This document shows, piece after piece, positions 38,963 through 52,879 of a DNA stretch of 64,000 nucleotides. Position 1 is the first letter of the stretch, and each line of letters begins with the position of its first letter. The position numbers and the translations under genes were made by a program. Origin of the DNA: Atrina japonica (taxonomy: Eukaryota > Mollusca > Bivalvia > Pterioida > Pinnidae); contig BROG01000156.1 in assembly GCA_030159075.1 (NCBI GenBank), forward strand, positions 1 to 64,000. The letters run 5' to 3'. The notes under the pieces were generated by a model. That model was not told where the DNA came from and searched no databases. It worked only from the letters and a program-made list of their open reading frames with translations.

Positions 38963-40447
38963 TATGGCTAGTTTGGACAAACCTGTGACCCTGAATCCCT
39001 GCTCTTAGGGTAAATTGGGTTTTCTTTAGTGGGTATTTTGTTCTTTCTTAGGTTTTTCTTTATATTTCATAGATGTAGAGAAGAAGATTCTCTAAGACAA
39101 TGAATATCACCAGTATATATGCCTATACCTTGCATTTGGCTTGTCCCACAACTGAAACCCCTGAGATAGGTTTTAAGACTTCATGTATGTACTCAGTATA
39201 TAGATAAACTGGTCTCACCCCAGACCCCGAACCTTTGCTTCCAGGGTAATAAATTCATTGTTAGAATACGTTATACACTTTAAAAATTGTATTCATTCTT
39301 TATTTACAACTCATCGATGCAGAGAAAATTTTCTAAGACTGTATAATCACTATATGGCTGAATTTACAACAAAAAAACCCCCCCCAAAAAACAATGATAT
39401 GAAGTCCTCTTAGTAACCTAAAACATAATGATAGCCTAGAGTATTATGACCTTATACTTAGCAAATGTATAGAATTAGAAAGAATATGATTTACCTTTTA
39501 AGTATTATTTCTATATTATTGTATAAATCATAAGTTTTTTTCTTTTGCAATAAAATTTATACATACATGACCATGTATTTAATTTGGTTTTGTTCACATT
39601 GTGTCTTGTCCAAAATTAATACAAAAAACCCTGACAGATTTCAAGGGCTTATCAATTCTATTTCCTCTTCAGAAGTTCGAAATGGCTTTCAACATACATA
39701 AACATATATTATATTGCTTCTTTTTGATTTGTCTAATGGAAATGTTACTCCGCATGTTACGTGATTCGGACAATATTTATTTTACAACAGAGTATGCTAT
39801 TTATTCATATTGATATATATATGTGTTACCTTTATTACTACCTATAGGCCAAAGGGTATAAATGACCTCATGAGGAATACCCGATATATCCTTTGGTAAT
39901 TTTCCGTGTTGTTTCTGCATCTTAAACAATTTGCACCAGGCAATATTCATGATTAACGAGGTCGTATAATGACGACCTAAATTTGTCACATTATACAATA
40001 ACAAATGATCAAGTATATCCTACATGAACCTTTATTTTAGTTGGAGACCCAAGAAACGCCAATAAATATCACACAGAGAACTCGAGGAATCCGGGTAATT
40101 GCTAACATCATATGTATACAAAGTCTTTATATCTAATTACAGGAAGATTACCAGACGGTGACTTTATAGTTTCTTTCATATAACAAGATATCAATTACAT
40201 AATCTGGTTAGCTGACAAAGCAAGCTGTGTACAATGACTTGTTTATTTGTCCAAGGCGATGTAACACGGTAGACACATTTTTGAATATGTTTTGTGTGAG
40301 TTCACACATATAGAGTACATTAAAAACATTTTGTAAAACTGTTATATCTTTAGAAAACCATTTTTTCGAATTGCTGGGATGTAGTAAAAGGTATAGTGTG
40401 CATAATAAAACAAAGTAACTCGTTTAATTCGCTTATTTCATCTGAAT
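38963..40447. other. AT-rich sequence without recognisable gene
   Basis: Nothing recognised. Confidence 0.45.
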
Positions 40448-40620
40448 TTGACTGTGGACTCACGGCAGGTATGACCGTCAACAAGGGATGCTTACTTCTC
40501 CATGACAACTGATCCCATTTCTGGATTTCCAGAGGTCCATGTTTGTCCATATTTACTAGATTTGTTTATGCATCCTGGACATCTTGAAGAATTATACCTT
40601 GGTATCTGGGATTTTAAATA
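40448..40620 (+). repeat. PLE family A 3' tail
   Basis: Sense orientation and diverged: GACTGTGGACTCACGGCAGG, ATTTCCAGAGGTCCATG, CATCCTGGACATC and TTGGTATCTGGGATTTTAAA. Confidence 0.75.
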
Positions 40621-40704
40621 TTATCAAAATCGAGATGTTCATTTTCAGCTGTCTCACACTAAAACCTTGTATTTATTATAATGATGCAAAGATAACGATG
40701 TTAC

Positions 40705-41070
40705 GTAAACGTGCCTGCTCTTAAGAATCATGTGTGAGTTTTTTGTCTTGTGAATTATTGTTTAAAAAATGTAAATCGCTGTCAAAGACGACCAGTGAAA
40801 ATGCTCTGGTTGTTTTACAGAATGTATGGAATATAAAGAGAATAGGTCTGAAGCAAATACATTATATCTCAGAATTTTATCACGTGTAAATGTTACGCTT
40901 TCACATTAACATCGTCCCATGTTTGTAACATGTACTACATGATGTGAAATTCGTTCATAATTTGAAAACACAAAATGTAGGTGAAGACTCCTTATTCTAA
41001 TCTAATTTTAATTTTGAATACTGTTTTACGTCACACTCAACAATTTTTCAGTTATATGGTTGAGGTCATT
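40705..41070. repeat. Segmental duplication, copy 2
   Basis: Partner of 38498-38862, about 2.2 kb away in the same orientation, diverged by scattered substitutions and small indels. The shared end is a SINE family 1 tail (about 41020-41070), and copy 2 then runs into a TA microsatellite. Confidence 0.8.
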
Positions 41071-41076
41071 TTTATT

Positions 41077-41220
<144 letters not shown>

Positions 41221-41534
41221 AAAATGTCCTGTGTTCAATATCCGTTATAATTTATATGCCTTTTGGAGAAATGGAATCAGGCGACCTTGCAGAACACTTA
41301 AAATTTCTTGTTTAATAATTACAATTTCCATAGCTACGTTTTATTTCCGAGTTACTTCAGCTCATTGAGATATACATTAACAGGAATCCATTTACATTAG
41401 TATAGTACAAATATGTTCAAGATTATATTCCATCTGAGATAAATCTCGAAACGTTAGATATTTATCTGTGACATATAGACAAAATAAATCTAAAATAAAA
41501 CCATTTTCTCTTTCGGATCTATACATCTATTTTG

Positions 41535-41590
41535 AATTCGAGCTCAACTTATGAAGTTTTATTGACAAAAATGATCGTCTTGGGTATTTG
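41535..41590 (+). ncRNA. Hammerhead motif, decayed
   Basis: GCTCAA, then CTTATGAAG in place of CTGATGAAG, TTGACAAAAA in place of TTGACAGAAA, then GATCGTCTTGG. Two core changes make it non-functional. Flanks no longer match the unit clearly. Confidence 0.6.
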
Positions 41591-43606
41591 TTTTGGCATT
41601 TGTTGCAAAAGTATTACCTTGATATAATATTTAAAATATGAAATTAGAAATATGCTCCTTCACGTTGAAATATTGTTGTTGAACTTTTTTTCTGGTGAAA
41701 CACTTACAAATGCGGGGAAATGAATTGGGAACGTTTTAAAACATTTTTTTTATTATTGATTTGTACTTCTTCAATTTTAGTTTCAACATATTTGTTTTCT
41801 TTAAAGGTCAACAGCTTTTTATGATCCTAGTTCAGCTTTAAGGAAAACGTTTGACGAATATGTCATATAGTGTGAAAAATATGTGAATATAGTCAAGTAA
41901 ATAATATTTACAAAGAAGATTTTGAGATAATAACTCAGTAGTTCATAATGTTGCATTCTGGGAACACATAGTGGACTTGACAGTCCATATGTTTAATTTG
42001 TCATTTCATTTAGTTGAACCGAAAGTCCATTACATTGAACAATAATTACCTTATACTTGGACAATTTCACTCCCTTTTATATTTCCCCCTATTTTCACCC
42101 TCAGATGAATGGGCGAATTCAAAACGAAAGCAGAAACCCAAAGCACGGACATAATGCCAACCATTAGACCATGGAGATTTAAGGCAAATTTAATACGGAG
42201 TGAATATTTTAATGCTGTGAAGGGCGAAAGTAACCCAAGGCGAAAATTTTCAGGAATACAGTAGCATATATTTTGACCCGTTCGTTCATGATGATCGTTA
42301 TCAATTTGAATTTTGGACTTGTTTTTTTTTAATATTAATTATAATAAGATTTGTATATGTTTATTTTTATAAAATTCTCAATTTCAACGTTATTCCATCG
42401 ACGTCATTGAAACACCGTTTTATTGCAGTTTAACTCATCATAAAATACCGAAAAGGATATAAACTGTAAAAACCGAATCATACTCACGACACAAATATAG
42501 CATATTGTTACGTAAATAGAAACTTTAAAACATTACACTCATGCTTATTAGTTTAAAACTAACTAGATTCAATTTACCGCTGCAAAACCTTCTCTGAACT
42601 TCAAGCAAAACATAATCTTTTAACAAGAACCATGGCGACACAACGCATGATATCATCTTTTTCTACCATCTATATACAAATATGGCTGCCGTTAATGTAC
42701 CGATATCTGGAGCATTAAAATTCGCCACACTCTAAGGTCCGTTAAAACAGATATGAACGAACGTTATTTTCAATTTTAGATGTATTTATCAGTGATTGTA
42801 ATGCCCATATAAAATGCCGAAAAATGATCATAGTAATAACATTTAAAGATTATATCCGATGTTATACAAATCTCATCTTTTGATCAAAGAAAGAAATCGA
42901 AGTCAGAGGTTGACAGCTCTTCTTCAGTCATTTAAAACTCTGTATATTCTGATATAAAAAGGAATAATTTTTTTCTCATTATATAAAAAATCTCAGATAC
43001 CAAAGTGTGTTATCATGTGTTATGTCGAACCAGAGGACCAAAGTGGTACAGTTTGGTCCGAGGATTCGATATGTTGTTTTATTATACATTTAGTTGTTGT
43101 TTCGTATACTCTTCAATCGTTGATTTTTATGAAACTAATCATTGATATGGATATCACAATTGCCTAATTGCAGAAAGCGCCGAGTAATGACCGGTAAGTG
43201 CCAAATAGTAATGAGCTGTGACGTAAGCAAGCAGAATTTCACAGAAACCTAGTCAACATTTCGGTATTGACCGGTCAATATTTTTGTGAGGCAAACGGGT
43301 GGAGTTTTGGACTTTTTTCATTATAAGAGAGTACAGAGAATATAGATTGTCTTTTTTATTTGCTAATGTTCCTTCAAAGAGGCTGTGGAAGAAATGTATA
43401 TTGGCGTTTTGTTATTTAACGATTCAGCATTTATCTTGGTCATATACTTACATACTGCACGAAAATTTCCGCGTTGCTGAAACTGCAAACACCTTAGTTT
43501 ACGTATGCCCCATCCCCCACCAAGTTTCCGCGCCGAAACATCGAGTATTCATACAGTTTCCACATTCCTGCACATAGGGAGTCCATGATTCAAAGAAATT
43601 TCTTCG
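41591..43606. other. AT-rich sequence; short PLE tail relic at 42981-43005
   Basis: The only recognised item is ATAAAAAATCTCAGATACCA at 42984, the minus-strand terminus of the PLE-A tail. No exons recognised. Confidence 0.45.
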
Positions 43607-43754
43607 ACAGAAACTCGCGGAAACCTGAAGTATACATATGGTTGTAGCACGCTCAATCCATTTGGGTTCACGGACGCTAACAGAAACTTGCGGAAACTTG
43701 CAGTACACGAAAAACATGCTGCATGCTGAATTTATTTGGATTCGTGGACGCTAA
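43607..43754. repeat. Two-copy 74-bp tandem repeat, GC-richer
   Basis: Copies start at 43607 and 43680, sharing ACAGAAACT, GCGGAAAC and GGACGCTAA with variable middles. It abuts the next minisatellite. Confidence 0.8.
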
Positions 43755-44345
43755 ACACAAACGGTCGGTAGATCATCAAAAAACACATATAACAAAAGCG
43801 GTCAGTAGATAATAAAGTAACATAAATAATAAACAACGTTCAGTTGATTATCAAAAAACACAAATAACAAAACGGTCAGTTGATTATCAAATAACACAAA
43901 TAAAAAAAACGGTCGGTAGATCAACAGCAAAAAAAAAACCACAAAACGGTCAGTAGATCATCAAATAACACAAACGGTCGGTAGATCATCAAATAACACA
44001 AACGGTCGGTAGATCATCAAATAACAAAAAATGGTCAGTAGATCATCAAATAAAACAAATAACAAAAACGGTCAGTATATTATCAAATAGCACAAATAAT
44101 ACCAACGGTCGGTAGATCAAATAACACAAATAACAAAAAACGGTCGGTAGATCTTCAAATAACACAAATAACAAAAAAGATCTGTAGATCATCAAATAAC
44201 ACAAATAACAAAAAGATCTGTAGATCATCAAATAACACAAATAACAAAAAAGATCTGTAGATAATCAAATAACACAAATAACAAAAAGATCTGTAGATCA
44301 TCAAATAACACAAATAACAAAACGTCAGTACATCCGATAACACAA
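43755..44345. repeat. 28-39 bp minisatellite, about 17 units
   Basis: Unit of the form AACGGTCGGTAGATCATCAA then ATAACACAAATAACAAA. Early units carry ACGGTC; the last four or five replace it with AAGATCTG, forming a homogenised sub-block at the 3' end. Several middle units are short (about 28 bp). Confidence 0.9.
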
Positions 44346-44532
44346 ATAATTTATACACAGATATCATAAAGCCTCTAAGATATTATAGGTCACTTCTCAT
44401 CTTCTTGTTTCTGGGAATGTATGTGTGAAAACGCTTCTATACTTTACGATACCAAATATTATACACAAACTTTCATAAAATTACATGGAAGAGAACATAT
44501 AATGGTATCTATAATGGATACCTTTGATACTG

Positions 44533-44535
<3 letters not shown>

Positions 44536-44586
<51 letters not shown>
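44536..44586. repeat. (TG)n microsatellite
   Basis: About 50 bp of pure TG. Confidence 0.95.
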
Positions 44587-44588
<2 letters not shown>

Positions 44589-46230
44589 GATTTTCCAGTA
44601 TAATTTTGACAATATTTTTGATTTCACAAGAAGCAAGTCCCATCTACCAAACTTATAGTTAAGAGATGGGTTAATTCACAGTAACATAATGATGGTGAAA
44701 ATATAGATGTGAAACTCATAGTGATCATTTACAGAAACCTTCTACATATATTTCATTTTAACTTCGTGATTGTAATCAAAATTGATGACTCGTTACAGCA
44801 TTGAGAATATCATTAACGATATCAGCATCTTAAACTTTTAAATTACCATTACCCTTGCACGTAAATCACTATTCATTATTCCACGTTGAAAGTGAGTGAT
44901 AATGATTGTATATACTAGGGTGATATTAAGATAAGGTATCTCAAAGCATGTATGTTCTTCGGAATATCTTAATAGCTATCACTTTGTTGTTTAGGTAATT
45001 TCAAAAGAAAAATACGACATAAAATGGGCAACCATGAAGAATTCGTATGTATTGTCAAGAATAAGTTTTACAGATAAAAATACATTTACTCAGAAATACA
45101 TTGATAGATATAGAATAACTATCTTTATTGAATAAATGGCGTTGAAGTGATAGCGGTTTATAATCTTTATGTCAATGAGGACAGACGATTGTACAATTTT
45201 TTTTCGTGTTAACTCAAATTTTATGTCAATCTCTTTCATTTATATGATTTATGTCTGACGTTGCACGTGCGACAATGTATTTCATTGATTCAGATTTGGG
45301 TGTCAAACATGATCAAGATTTGGCCTGATTTAAATATCATAAACCCTATTCATGTAAATAAAACAATAATTTAACTTTTTCTTTTGAAAAATCATTTTGT
45401 CAATGAACCAGTTTTAAGCGCAGCACAGGTTTTGGAAACTTTGAAATGAAATCAACTGTACTATTTAGAAAGCACTGACTACTTTGAAGTTTCATTGCAA
45501 TTTTTGTATCTATTGGTACATTGAGACTGCCTTGCTTTTAAGATCAACATTAAAAACGCAATTGTTTCTCCATACTGATACGAAAAATCGGTCTGAAGGT
45601 CGGATAATTGATGACCCGATTGCACTACAGAAACGCTTAAAATACTCTGTGGACAATCGGCACAGCACGATGCCCTCTTTTAAATGGTATGTTCATCAGT
45701 CACTTTGTTACATCAGGCCTCGACAACCAAATCAATGAATTAATGACGACACTTCACTTAAGTTTTATTTATATCAAAAACAACACTGTCTGCGTTATCG
45801 TGATGGTCCGACGTAAATTATTTATTTCACGGTGTTAGTGATCAGCCTTTTAATGAAGGTTAATCTCACCATTAATTGGTTCGAAATAGTTCCCAAGCAT
45901 TAGTTCCATAAGTGGCTGTTTTCGGACTACAAAAACGGATACGTTTTGAATTTTAGTTTTGACCACTTTATATTAATTTCTTTATAATACCAAGTCACTA
46001 ATTTGTAGGACGGAATTTAACGGCACTCCAGCAGTGATACGTGAAATAATCCTCACTGCATCATGAAAAGTCCATAGGTTTGGTCAAGACATGTGGTGCT
46101 CTGTCTTAGATTAGATACGTTCCAATATTAGTGGAAATGTTGGGACAAAAACAAATAAGAAACCTGGGCGTGGGAAGTCAATCACCCCATCCCAAGGAGC
46201 CGAGGACAACACTCTCACAAAAACTATGTA
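44587..46230. other. AT-rich sequence without recognisable gene
   Basis: An 84-residue frame at 45484-45738 has balanced composition but no motif or splice context I can assign. Confidence 0.45.
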
Positions 46231-46645
46231 CAGTAAAACTCACCTATAACGAATTTCAAGGGACTTTATTGTTCAATGCGTCATAAGGACAGTTTATTAT
46301 ATAGTTATAGCGAAGAAGACTGACGAGACAACAAAATTCGTTAAGAAAAAAATCACTCTAAATCTAAACTTTACACAACCTATTACTAATATTATTTTTG
46401 TTTGCTTGGTAAAAAGATAAGCAATGACTTTTGGTTAAATGACATTGATCACCACTATAAAAGATGGTTAAGGCGTCAAAGGACATGGGGAATGTTTTGT
46501 TATAAGCGAGCATTCGTTCTACAAAATTCGTTGTAATATTGTTTTTCAACTTAGAATACATTGGGGTACTAGTCGGGGAATATTTATTGATTCGTAATGT
46601 ACATAAATTCGTACAAACCAAGTTCGTTATATTCAAGTTTTAATG
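46231..46645. mobile_element. Pogo/Tigger-like MITE
   Basis: 415 bp flanked by TA on both sides. Terminal inverted repeats start CAGTAAAACT and end AGTTTTAATG, followed inwards by ATAACGAA and its complement TTCGTTAT. The TAACGAA-rich ends resemble pogo/Tigger-type DNA transposons, which insert at TA. There is no transposase, so it would depend on one supplied in trans. Confidence 0.65.
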
Positions 46646-47337
46646 TAGTTTATGGCGATCTGATTTCCAAACTCAAACTGCTGGTGGGGTGTTCGAAGGA
46701 ACTTCATTTAAGATACATTAACGTGGAATTAAGACATACAAATTTATGACACTATTTTTCATCAATTCAACCGATTACTTTTGGTTTTATGCGAATTGTT
46801 TGGTGGTAAAACTGCAATGATTCGCGTCTATTTCTATTAATAGAAAATGCAACAAGGTAATCAATGGATCACATAACTATCATTTCTGAAGTTTATGGTT
46901 TCAAGAACTGGGGTATTTAGAAAGTGATCAAGACCTCAATCAATTAACATTACATACACACATTTTGTTGTTACTTTTGTTACAATTCTGATAAATATAG
47001 AAAACGAAAATCTATATAAATAATAAATGAATTCCGATACTGCTAGACGCATTGGTATTGATAGAAATCCATTGACTACATGTCTTCATGCGATGCATAC
47101 ACTCAACTAATTCCTTTGTTCGACTTTGCTGGATGCATCCTTTCATTTTGAATTCTCTTTTATGTATCCATAAACACAGTCATGGTAGGATAACCGACAC
47201 TTGATAATAAAGTTCACAATATCTGCGCAGAAACAAAATTTATTGGTTTAATTAAACTCAAAAATTGGTTTTAACAAAATATTGTGTCGTTAAGCAACAC
47301 AGGCATCTATTCTATACAGACTGATGCTATTTGACGA
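46646..47337. other. AT-rich sequence without recognisable gene
   Basis: Nothing recognised. Confidence 0.4.
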
Positions 47338-47750
47338 GTAGTGTGTGTTTGTGCTGTGTGTGTATATGTGTGTGTGTATGTGTGTGTGTGTAATTCTGTG
47401 TGGATTGGGTTTGAGTGTATATATGTGTAAGTGCACTTGGGTGTGTTTATGTGTGTCTTAGTGTGTTTGAGTGTGTGTGTAATTTTGTGTGGATTGTGTT
47501 TGTGTGTATATATGTGTAAGTGTGCTTGGGTGGGTGTATATGTGTGTCTAAGTAATATTTTGTGTGCTTTTGTTGACTCGCGCGTGAGTGTGAGTGTAAT
47601 TCTATGTTGATTGTATTTGTGTATATGTGTGTAAGTGTGTGTGATTGTGTGTGGGTGTAAGTGTGCTTGAAGTGTGTGTATCTTTGTGTGTATGTGTGTT
47701 AAAGTGTAGGATTATGTGGGGTGTTTGTGGTTAGATTTGTTTGAAAATGT
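47338..47750. repeat. GT-rich degenerate array
   Basis: Irregular TGTG, TATG and AAGTGTG units. A longer module GTGTGTAATT...TGTGTGGATTG recurs at about 47384 and 47476 with a diverged third near 47597, indicating a higher-order repeat of roughly 90-120 bp. Confidence 0.8.
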
Positions 47751-48689
47751 GTATATGGAGTGGATAGGTGGGGTGTCATTAATGATATAAACGTCGCCGA
47801 TTCACCCGAATGTGACTTTCTTGACTTTCTTTTCGAGGATTCATAGATAATACGGTACCCTGGTGACCGAAAAGGATCTAATGTCCTGTTGTTAGTATGT
47901 CAACATAAGATGACCCTGTCAATTTTCATCCATTATCCACAGCATAATTTAATCCACCTTTTAAATTTTAAATATGAATTATCATCGAACATAAATGCTT
48001 CAATATTTTTTACTGACGGTTAAAGTAGATGTCTAGTATTTTAACAGTAATAATATTTTCCATTTCCATCATAAGAATAATTACATGCGTATAATATTTA
48101 TATATTACTATGGTCAAAAATTAGTCACAACGGATGTGACGATAAATATGTTGTAAATATGACGAAAATAGAGAACAGGCCATATCAGTTAAACAATAAA
48201 ATATATAATGTAAACTGATGTTTAATAAATTTCTGAATGTGAGGATATTCAACTTTTGATAAAATAATGTCCAACTATCAAAGAATTTGAAAAGCAAATA
48301 TTTTTCGAGAATTTGGGTACAAAAAACCCCGATATTTTGTCAAATTCATTTTTTATAGTTGATTAAATGACTATTATTGTACTATTACATTTCATAGACT
48401 CATGCATATAACACACATAATATGTGGTTTGTCTGGATTTAAAACAAAACCCACTAACTTGGTCAGACGTTTTAAATATTGCATGTGCACTGCGTCCTCT
48501 GGTACCGTTATGTGTACTAATTACCAGGCCACTACGGGTTTGCATTTTTAATACCTTAATCAATGACTGTATTTACTTTGCTTTGAAAGATTAAAATCTC
48601 CACTTACAGTTCTGATATATCTATTTGGGGTTACATAATCCAATATCTTGCAAATAAATGGATGATTAATTTGTCTGTTTGTCTTTCTC
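47751..48689. other. AT-rich sequence without recognisable gene
   Basis: Nothing recognised. Confidence 0.4.
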
Positions 48690-48765
48690 TTAATCTATCC
48701 ATCCATCTCTGCATCTATGTATGTATGTATGTATGTATGTATGTATGTATGTATGTATGGGTGTG

Positions 48766-48836
<71 letters not shown>

Positions 48837-48916
48837 CTATTTATTTATTTATTTATTTATTTATTTATCTATCTATCTATCTATCTATCTATCTCTCTAT
48901 TTATTGATTTATTTAT

Positions 48917-48984
<68 letters not shown>

Positions 48985-49044
48985 TTATTTATTTATTTAT
49001 TTATCTATCTATCTATCTATCTCTCTATTTATTTATTTATTTAT

Positions 49045-49099
<55 letters not shown>

Positions 49100-49176
49100 C
49101 CTACCTACCTGTCTGTCTGTCTGTCTATCTATCTATCAATCTATCTATCTATCTACCTACCTACCTACCTACCTAC

Positions 49177-49239
<63 letters not shown>

Positions 49240-49249
49240 CCTACCTACC

Positions 49250-49319
<70 letters not shown>

Positions 49320-49381
49320 CCTACCTACCTACCTACCTACCTACCTGTCTGTCTGTCTGTCTGTCTATCCATCTATCTATG

Positions 49382-49432
<51 letters not shown>

Positions 49433-49585
49433 TGTCGCTGTCACTCAGACACTATTGCTGCCAAAAGCAACATTCGGTAGTATAGTATGTATGTATGCAC
49501 AGTCATGTCTGCATCTATGTATGTATGTATGGTGTGTATCTATGTATCTATCTATCTATGTATCTATTTATGTATGGGTGTTTAT

Positions 49586-49625
<40 letters not shown>

Positions 49626-49641
49626 TTATCTATTTATTTAT

Positions 49642-49673
<32 letters not shown>

Positions 49674-49721
49674 TTATTTATTGATTTATCTATCTATCTC
49701 TCTATCTCTCTATTTATTGAT

Positions 49722-49756
<35 letters not shown>

Positions 49757-49789
49757 CCTACCTATCTATCTCTCTATTTATTGATTGAT

Positions 49790-49856
<67 letters not shown>

Positions 49857-49881
49857 CCTACCTACCTACCTACCTACCTAC

Positions 49882-49948
<67 letters not shown>

Positions 49949-49970
49949 CCTACCTACCTACCTACCTACC

Positions 49971-50020
<50 letters not shown>

Positions 50021-50045
50021 TCTATCTACCTACCTACCTACCTAC

Positions 50046-50087
<42 letters not shown>

Positions 50088-50088
50088 G

Positions 50089-50125
<37 letters not shown>

Positions 50126-50200
50126 TTATTGTCGCTGTCACTCAGACACTATTGCTGCCAAAAGCAACATTCTGATAGTATAGTAAGTACCTGCACAGTC
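48690..50200. repeat. Duplicated higher-order tetranucleotide array
   Basis: Blocks of (TATG), (TATC), (TATT), (TACC) and (TGTC) follow one another in a set order. The whole series occurs twice, each time starting with a CTGCATCTATGTATG segment (about 48711 and 49510). Each ends with the same non-repetitive 44-bp closing sequence beginning ATTGTCGCTGTCACTCAGAC (49431 and 50129) and GCACAGTCAT (about 49497 and 50193). All long reading frames here are repeat artefacts. Confidence 0.95.
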
Positions 50201-51846
50201 ATTACCAGATAATTAGTCCTCGGTGTTTTATACTGTTGGTCTTACAATGATACTTATAAAATACACAAAATATTGTCAGAAAATTTATTTTTCTATAATA
50301 AAACTTTTATTTATTATAGTTTCTATAGTATATTGATTCGATTCCTATGTAAACTATGCATGATTGTTTCAGTGCAAATGCAAATTTACAATGTGGTCTA
50401 CAACCAAGCTGAAATGCATACTTTTTTATGATGCTGTAATTCTTAAAATCAATTAAAATGTCAATTATAATAGGTAATCTTGCATATAGCTAATACTTAT
50501 TTTCCACCGCTGTCATATTTGATGCATATACAAAACCAATCCTTTCTTTTCTCAAGCATTTGAACTAAATTGTCTGGCATTGGTTATAACAACACACAAA
50601 ACGTATGTTAAGATAAGTGTGGAGAAGAACTTGCTTAATTTTTAAACATCGTACTTACGTCACCGATAGATTGATATAGAAAACCCAGAATAGCTAAAGA
50701 GTGTCAGCAACAATAGTAACCTCACGTCACTGATCTCCTCATTCTACCCTACTTTACTATTAATCTGCAAAATTAAATTAGTTTTTATGTTAAATTACGC
50801 ATCACCTTACGGATACTATGACGTATTTGCCAAAGTTTTGGAAAATGAAAATACCAAAACGTATATTCATTTCAAATAAATTCCCGTCGACAACATCACA
50901 TTCCATAAAGCGGTGGGATAAAAGCTTTTTTGAGGTACGGGGATGACGAACGATTTAAAATTAAACTCGACTTAAACTACTTGTTAATTTCTTTTTTCGC
51001 TATTTTTGTTTTCTTTTATTAATTTGTCATAGAAATCACTGCACACATTTTCCTGTGGGAATATCATAATCCGATTTCCATGAGATAAGTTTCTCACTGG
51101 AAAACCGATAGTTGGTAATGTCATTTCTTTTAAAGACAATGAAGTAAGTTCCACGTTCACCAAAAGCTATATAACACATTGCATCTTTGTCAAGATTGTT
51201 ATATGCAAATATACGCCTAAATACAAAACATGCTCTTTGTATCATTGGATACATTTGAAAAACATTTGTCAGGAAAACACCAAATAAACTGAATTGTCTT
51301 GATAAATTGATATATCTGATTTTCACCGTTTCTAAAGTAAGCGATTATAGTTGTATGTAATATGTAGAAGATACCCAGTGCTGTCAGTCTATCTTTCACT
51401 GCGTCTCTTGTTCAAAATTAATATTTGGCACATTTTACAGGAGCAACAACAACAACAATAATAATAACAACAACAATAAAATAGCAACAACAGCAAGAAC
51501 TACAATTACTTCTGTCACTACTACCACTATCAATACAATACTTTATTCAGTTTTAGTACGGTTTTCTTATAACTATCGTGTCTTTTTTGTGAATCATAAG
51601 TTTTGATGTTTATGCCGAATAATCAGCGAAATAGAATTGTACAATTTTTCGATTTTCGATAGGATAAAAAAATGTATTGTTTCTGCTGAGACAGGAGTCA
51701 TTAATACATAAATAGATATTGATGGTTTTAGCACAACTGTTGGCAAAAATCTAAACAACATAAACAGTGATTTAAAAATATCTGCGATAATCTAATGGAA
51801 TAGAAGAAAGGGTAGAAGAAAACCCAGAGGAAATCGTAAAAGATTT

Positions 51847-51848
<2 letters not shown>
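50201..51848. other. AT-rich sequence without recognisable gene
   Basis: A short (CAA)/(TAA) patch lies at about 51443-51500. No gene recognised. Confidence 0.45.

Positions 51849-51935
<87 letters not shown>
51849..51935. repeat. (GA)n microsatellite
   Basis: About 86 bp of pure GA. Confidence 0.95.
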
Positions 51936-51936
<1 letters not shown>

Positions 51937-52189
51937 AAACTAATCGTTCCACCTGTTGATGCAACCAAGATCCGACAAAGGGAAATGGTCAGAATAGAGA
52001 CAAACCAGAGTGGGTGTCGGTGAGCAATGCAATTTCTAAAAAAAGTAAATGATACCCTCGGAAAATCTTACCTTTACTTCGGGACGCGAACTTACTTTTA
52101 AAAGTTTAAAATAATCTTATAATTTATCGCTATTGGAAAAGCATGTAATTAGATTATGTATACCATCGGACAATAAAAAAACCCACTAG

Positions 52190-52312
52190 CAACGAACATT
52201 ATAAACATAATTAATATTGATATAAAAATTATACTTTTGGTCTAAAAAGACTGGTCAACACAAAAGCTCAAGACGATCGTTTCTGTCAATAACCCTTCAT
52301 CAGTTGATCAGG
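52190..52312 (-). mobile_element. Hammerhead-unit fragment
   Basis: Minus strand: hammerhead at 52266-52309 followed by a rearranged tail (extra about 35 bp before ATTATGTTTATAAT). Earlier parts of the unit are missing. Confidence 0.6.
52266..52309 (-). ncRNA. Hammerhead motif, stem II damaged
   Basis: GATCAA with TTGAGC (one mismatch), intact CTGATGA and GAAAC, GTC cleavage triplet, but stem II reads GGG opposite GAC and cannot pair fully. Probably inactive. Confidence 0.65.
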
Positions 52313-52879
52313 AATTTAAAATAGATGAAGAATTCTGTAAGGTTATGTTATCATTTTTCACTCCTTTTTCAATTTCTCAATACAACATCATCAATAGCGT
52401 CTGTACTAGTAAATAACAACATAAAATACCAAACACACAATAATTTGCTGACAGTACAAAGGCATTCTCCACTTAAATTAAGTAGGGAACATATTCCACT
52501 AAGAGTAGTTCGTTGTTTAACGGAAATGAGACTACGGATTTTCTAAGCTTTATGTGCTGGACGCCAGTCCTTCATGATAAGGACAACAGGGGTAAACTAA
52601 CGTGATGTCAATTTGTCAGAAAACCCAATTTATAGATCCCAAAGACTTACAAAGTAATGAACTGTCTTCGATAGATTTTGATGTACAGATGAAACAATTA
52701 TGAACGGTAAATTATACATAGAACATGGCTTGAATTGGCGCTTAATTGATCTCATATTCGTCAAACCTTAATTAAAGGGTCGTATAAAACTTTCAATATT
52801 ACAGTGTATTACATCTACAAAGAAAAGTCATATCTGATAATATTTTATATAATAATTTACTGATTCTGAGTCTTGAAAA
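52313..52879. other. AT-rich sequence without recognisable gene
   Basis: Nothing recognised. Confidence 0.4.

Noticed and set aside
45484..45738. 84-residue plus-strand frame as a small gene
   Set aside because: No motif, no signal peptide, no start context and no splice evidence.
48662..50212. Long open frames of [18 protein letters not shown] residues (up to 355 residues)
   Set aside because: They are translations of tetranucleotide microsatellites; open in several frames and without any non-repeat coding sequence.
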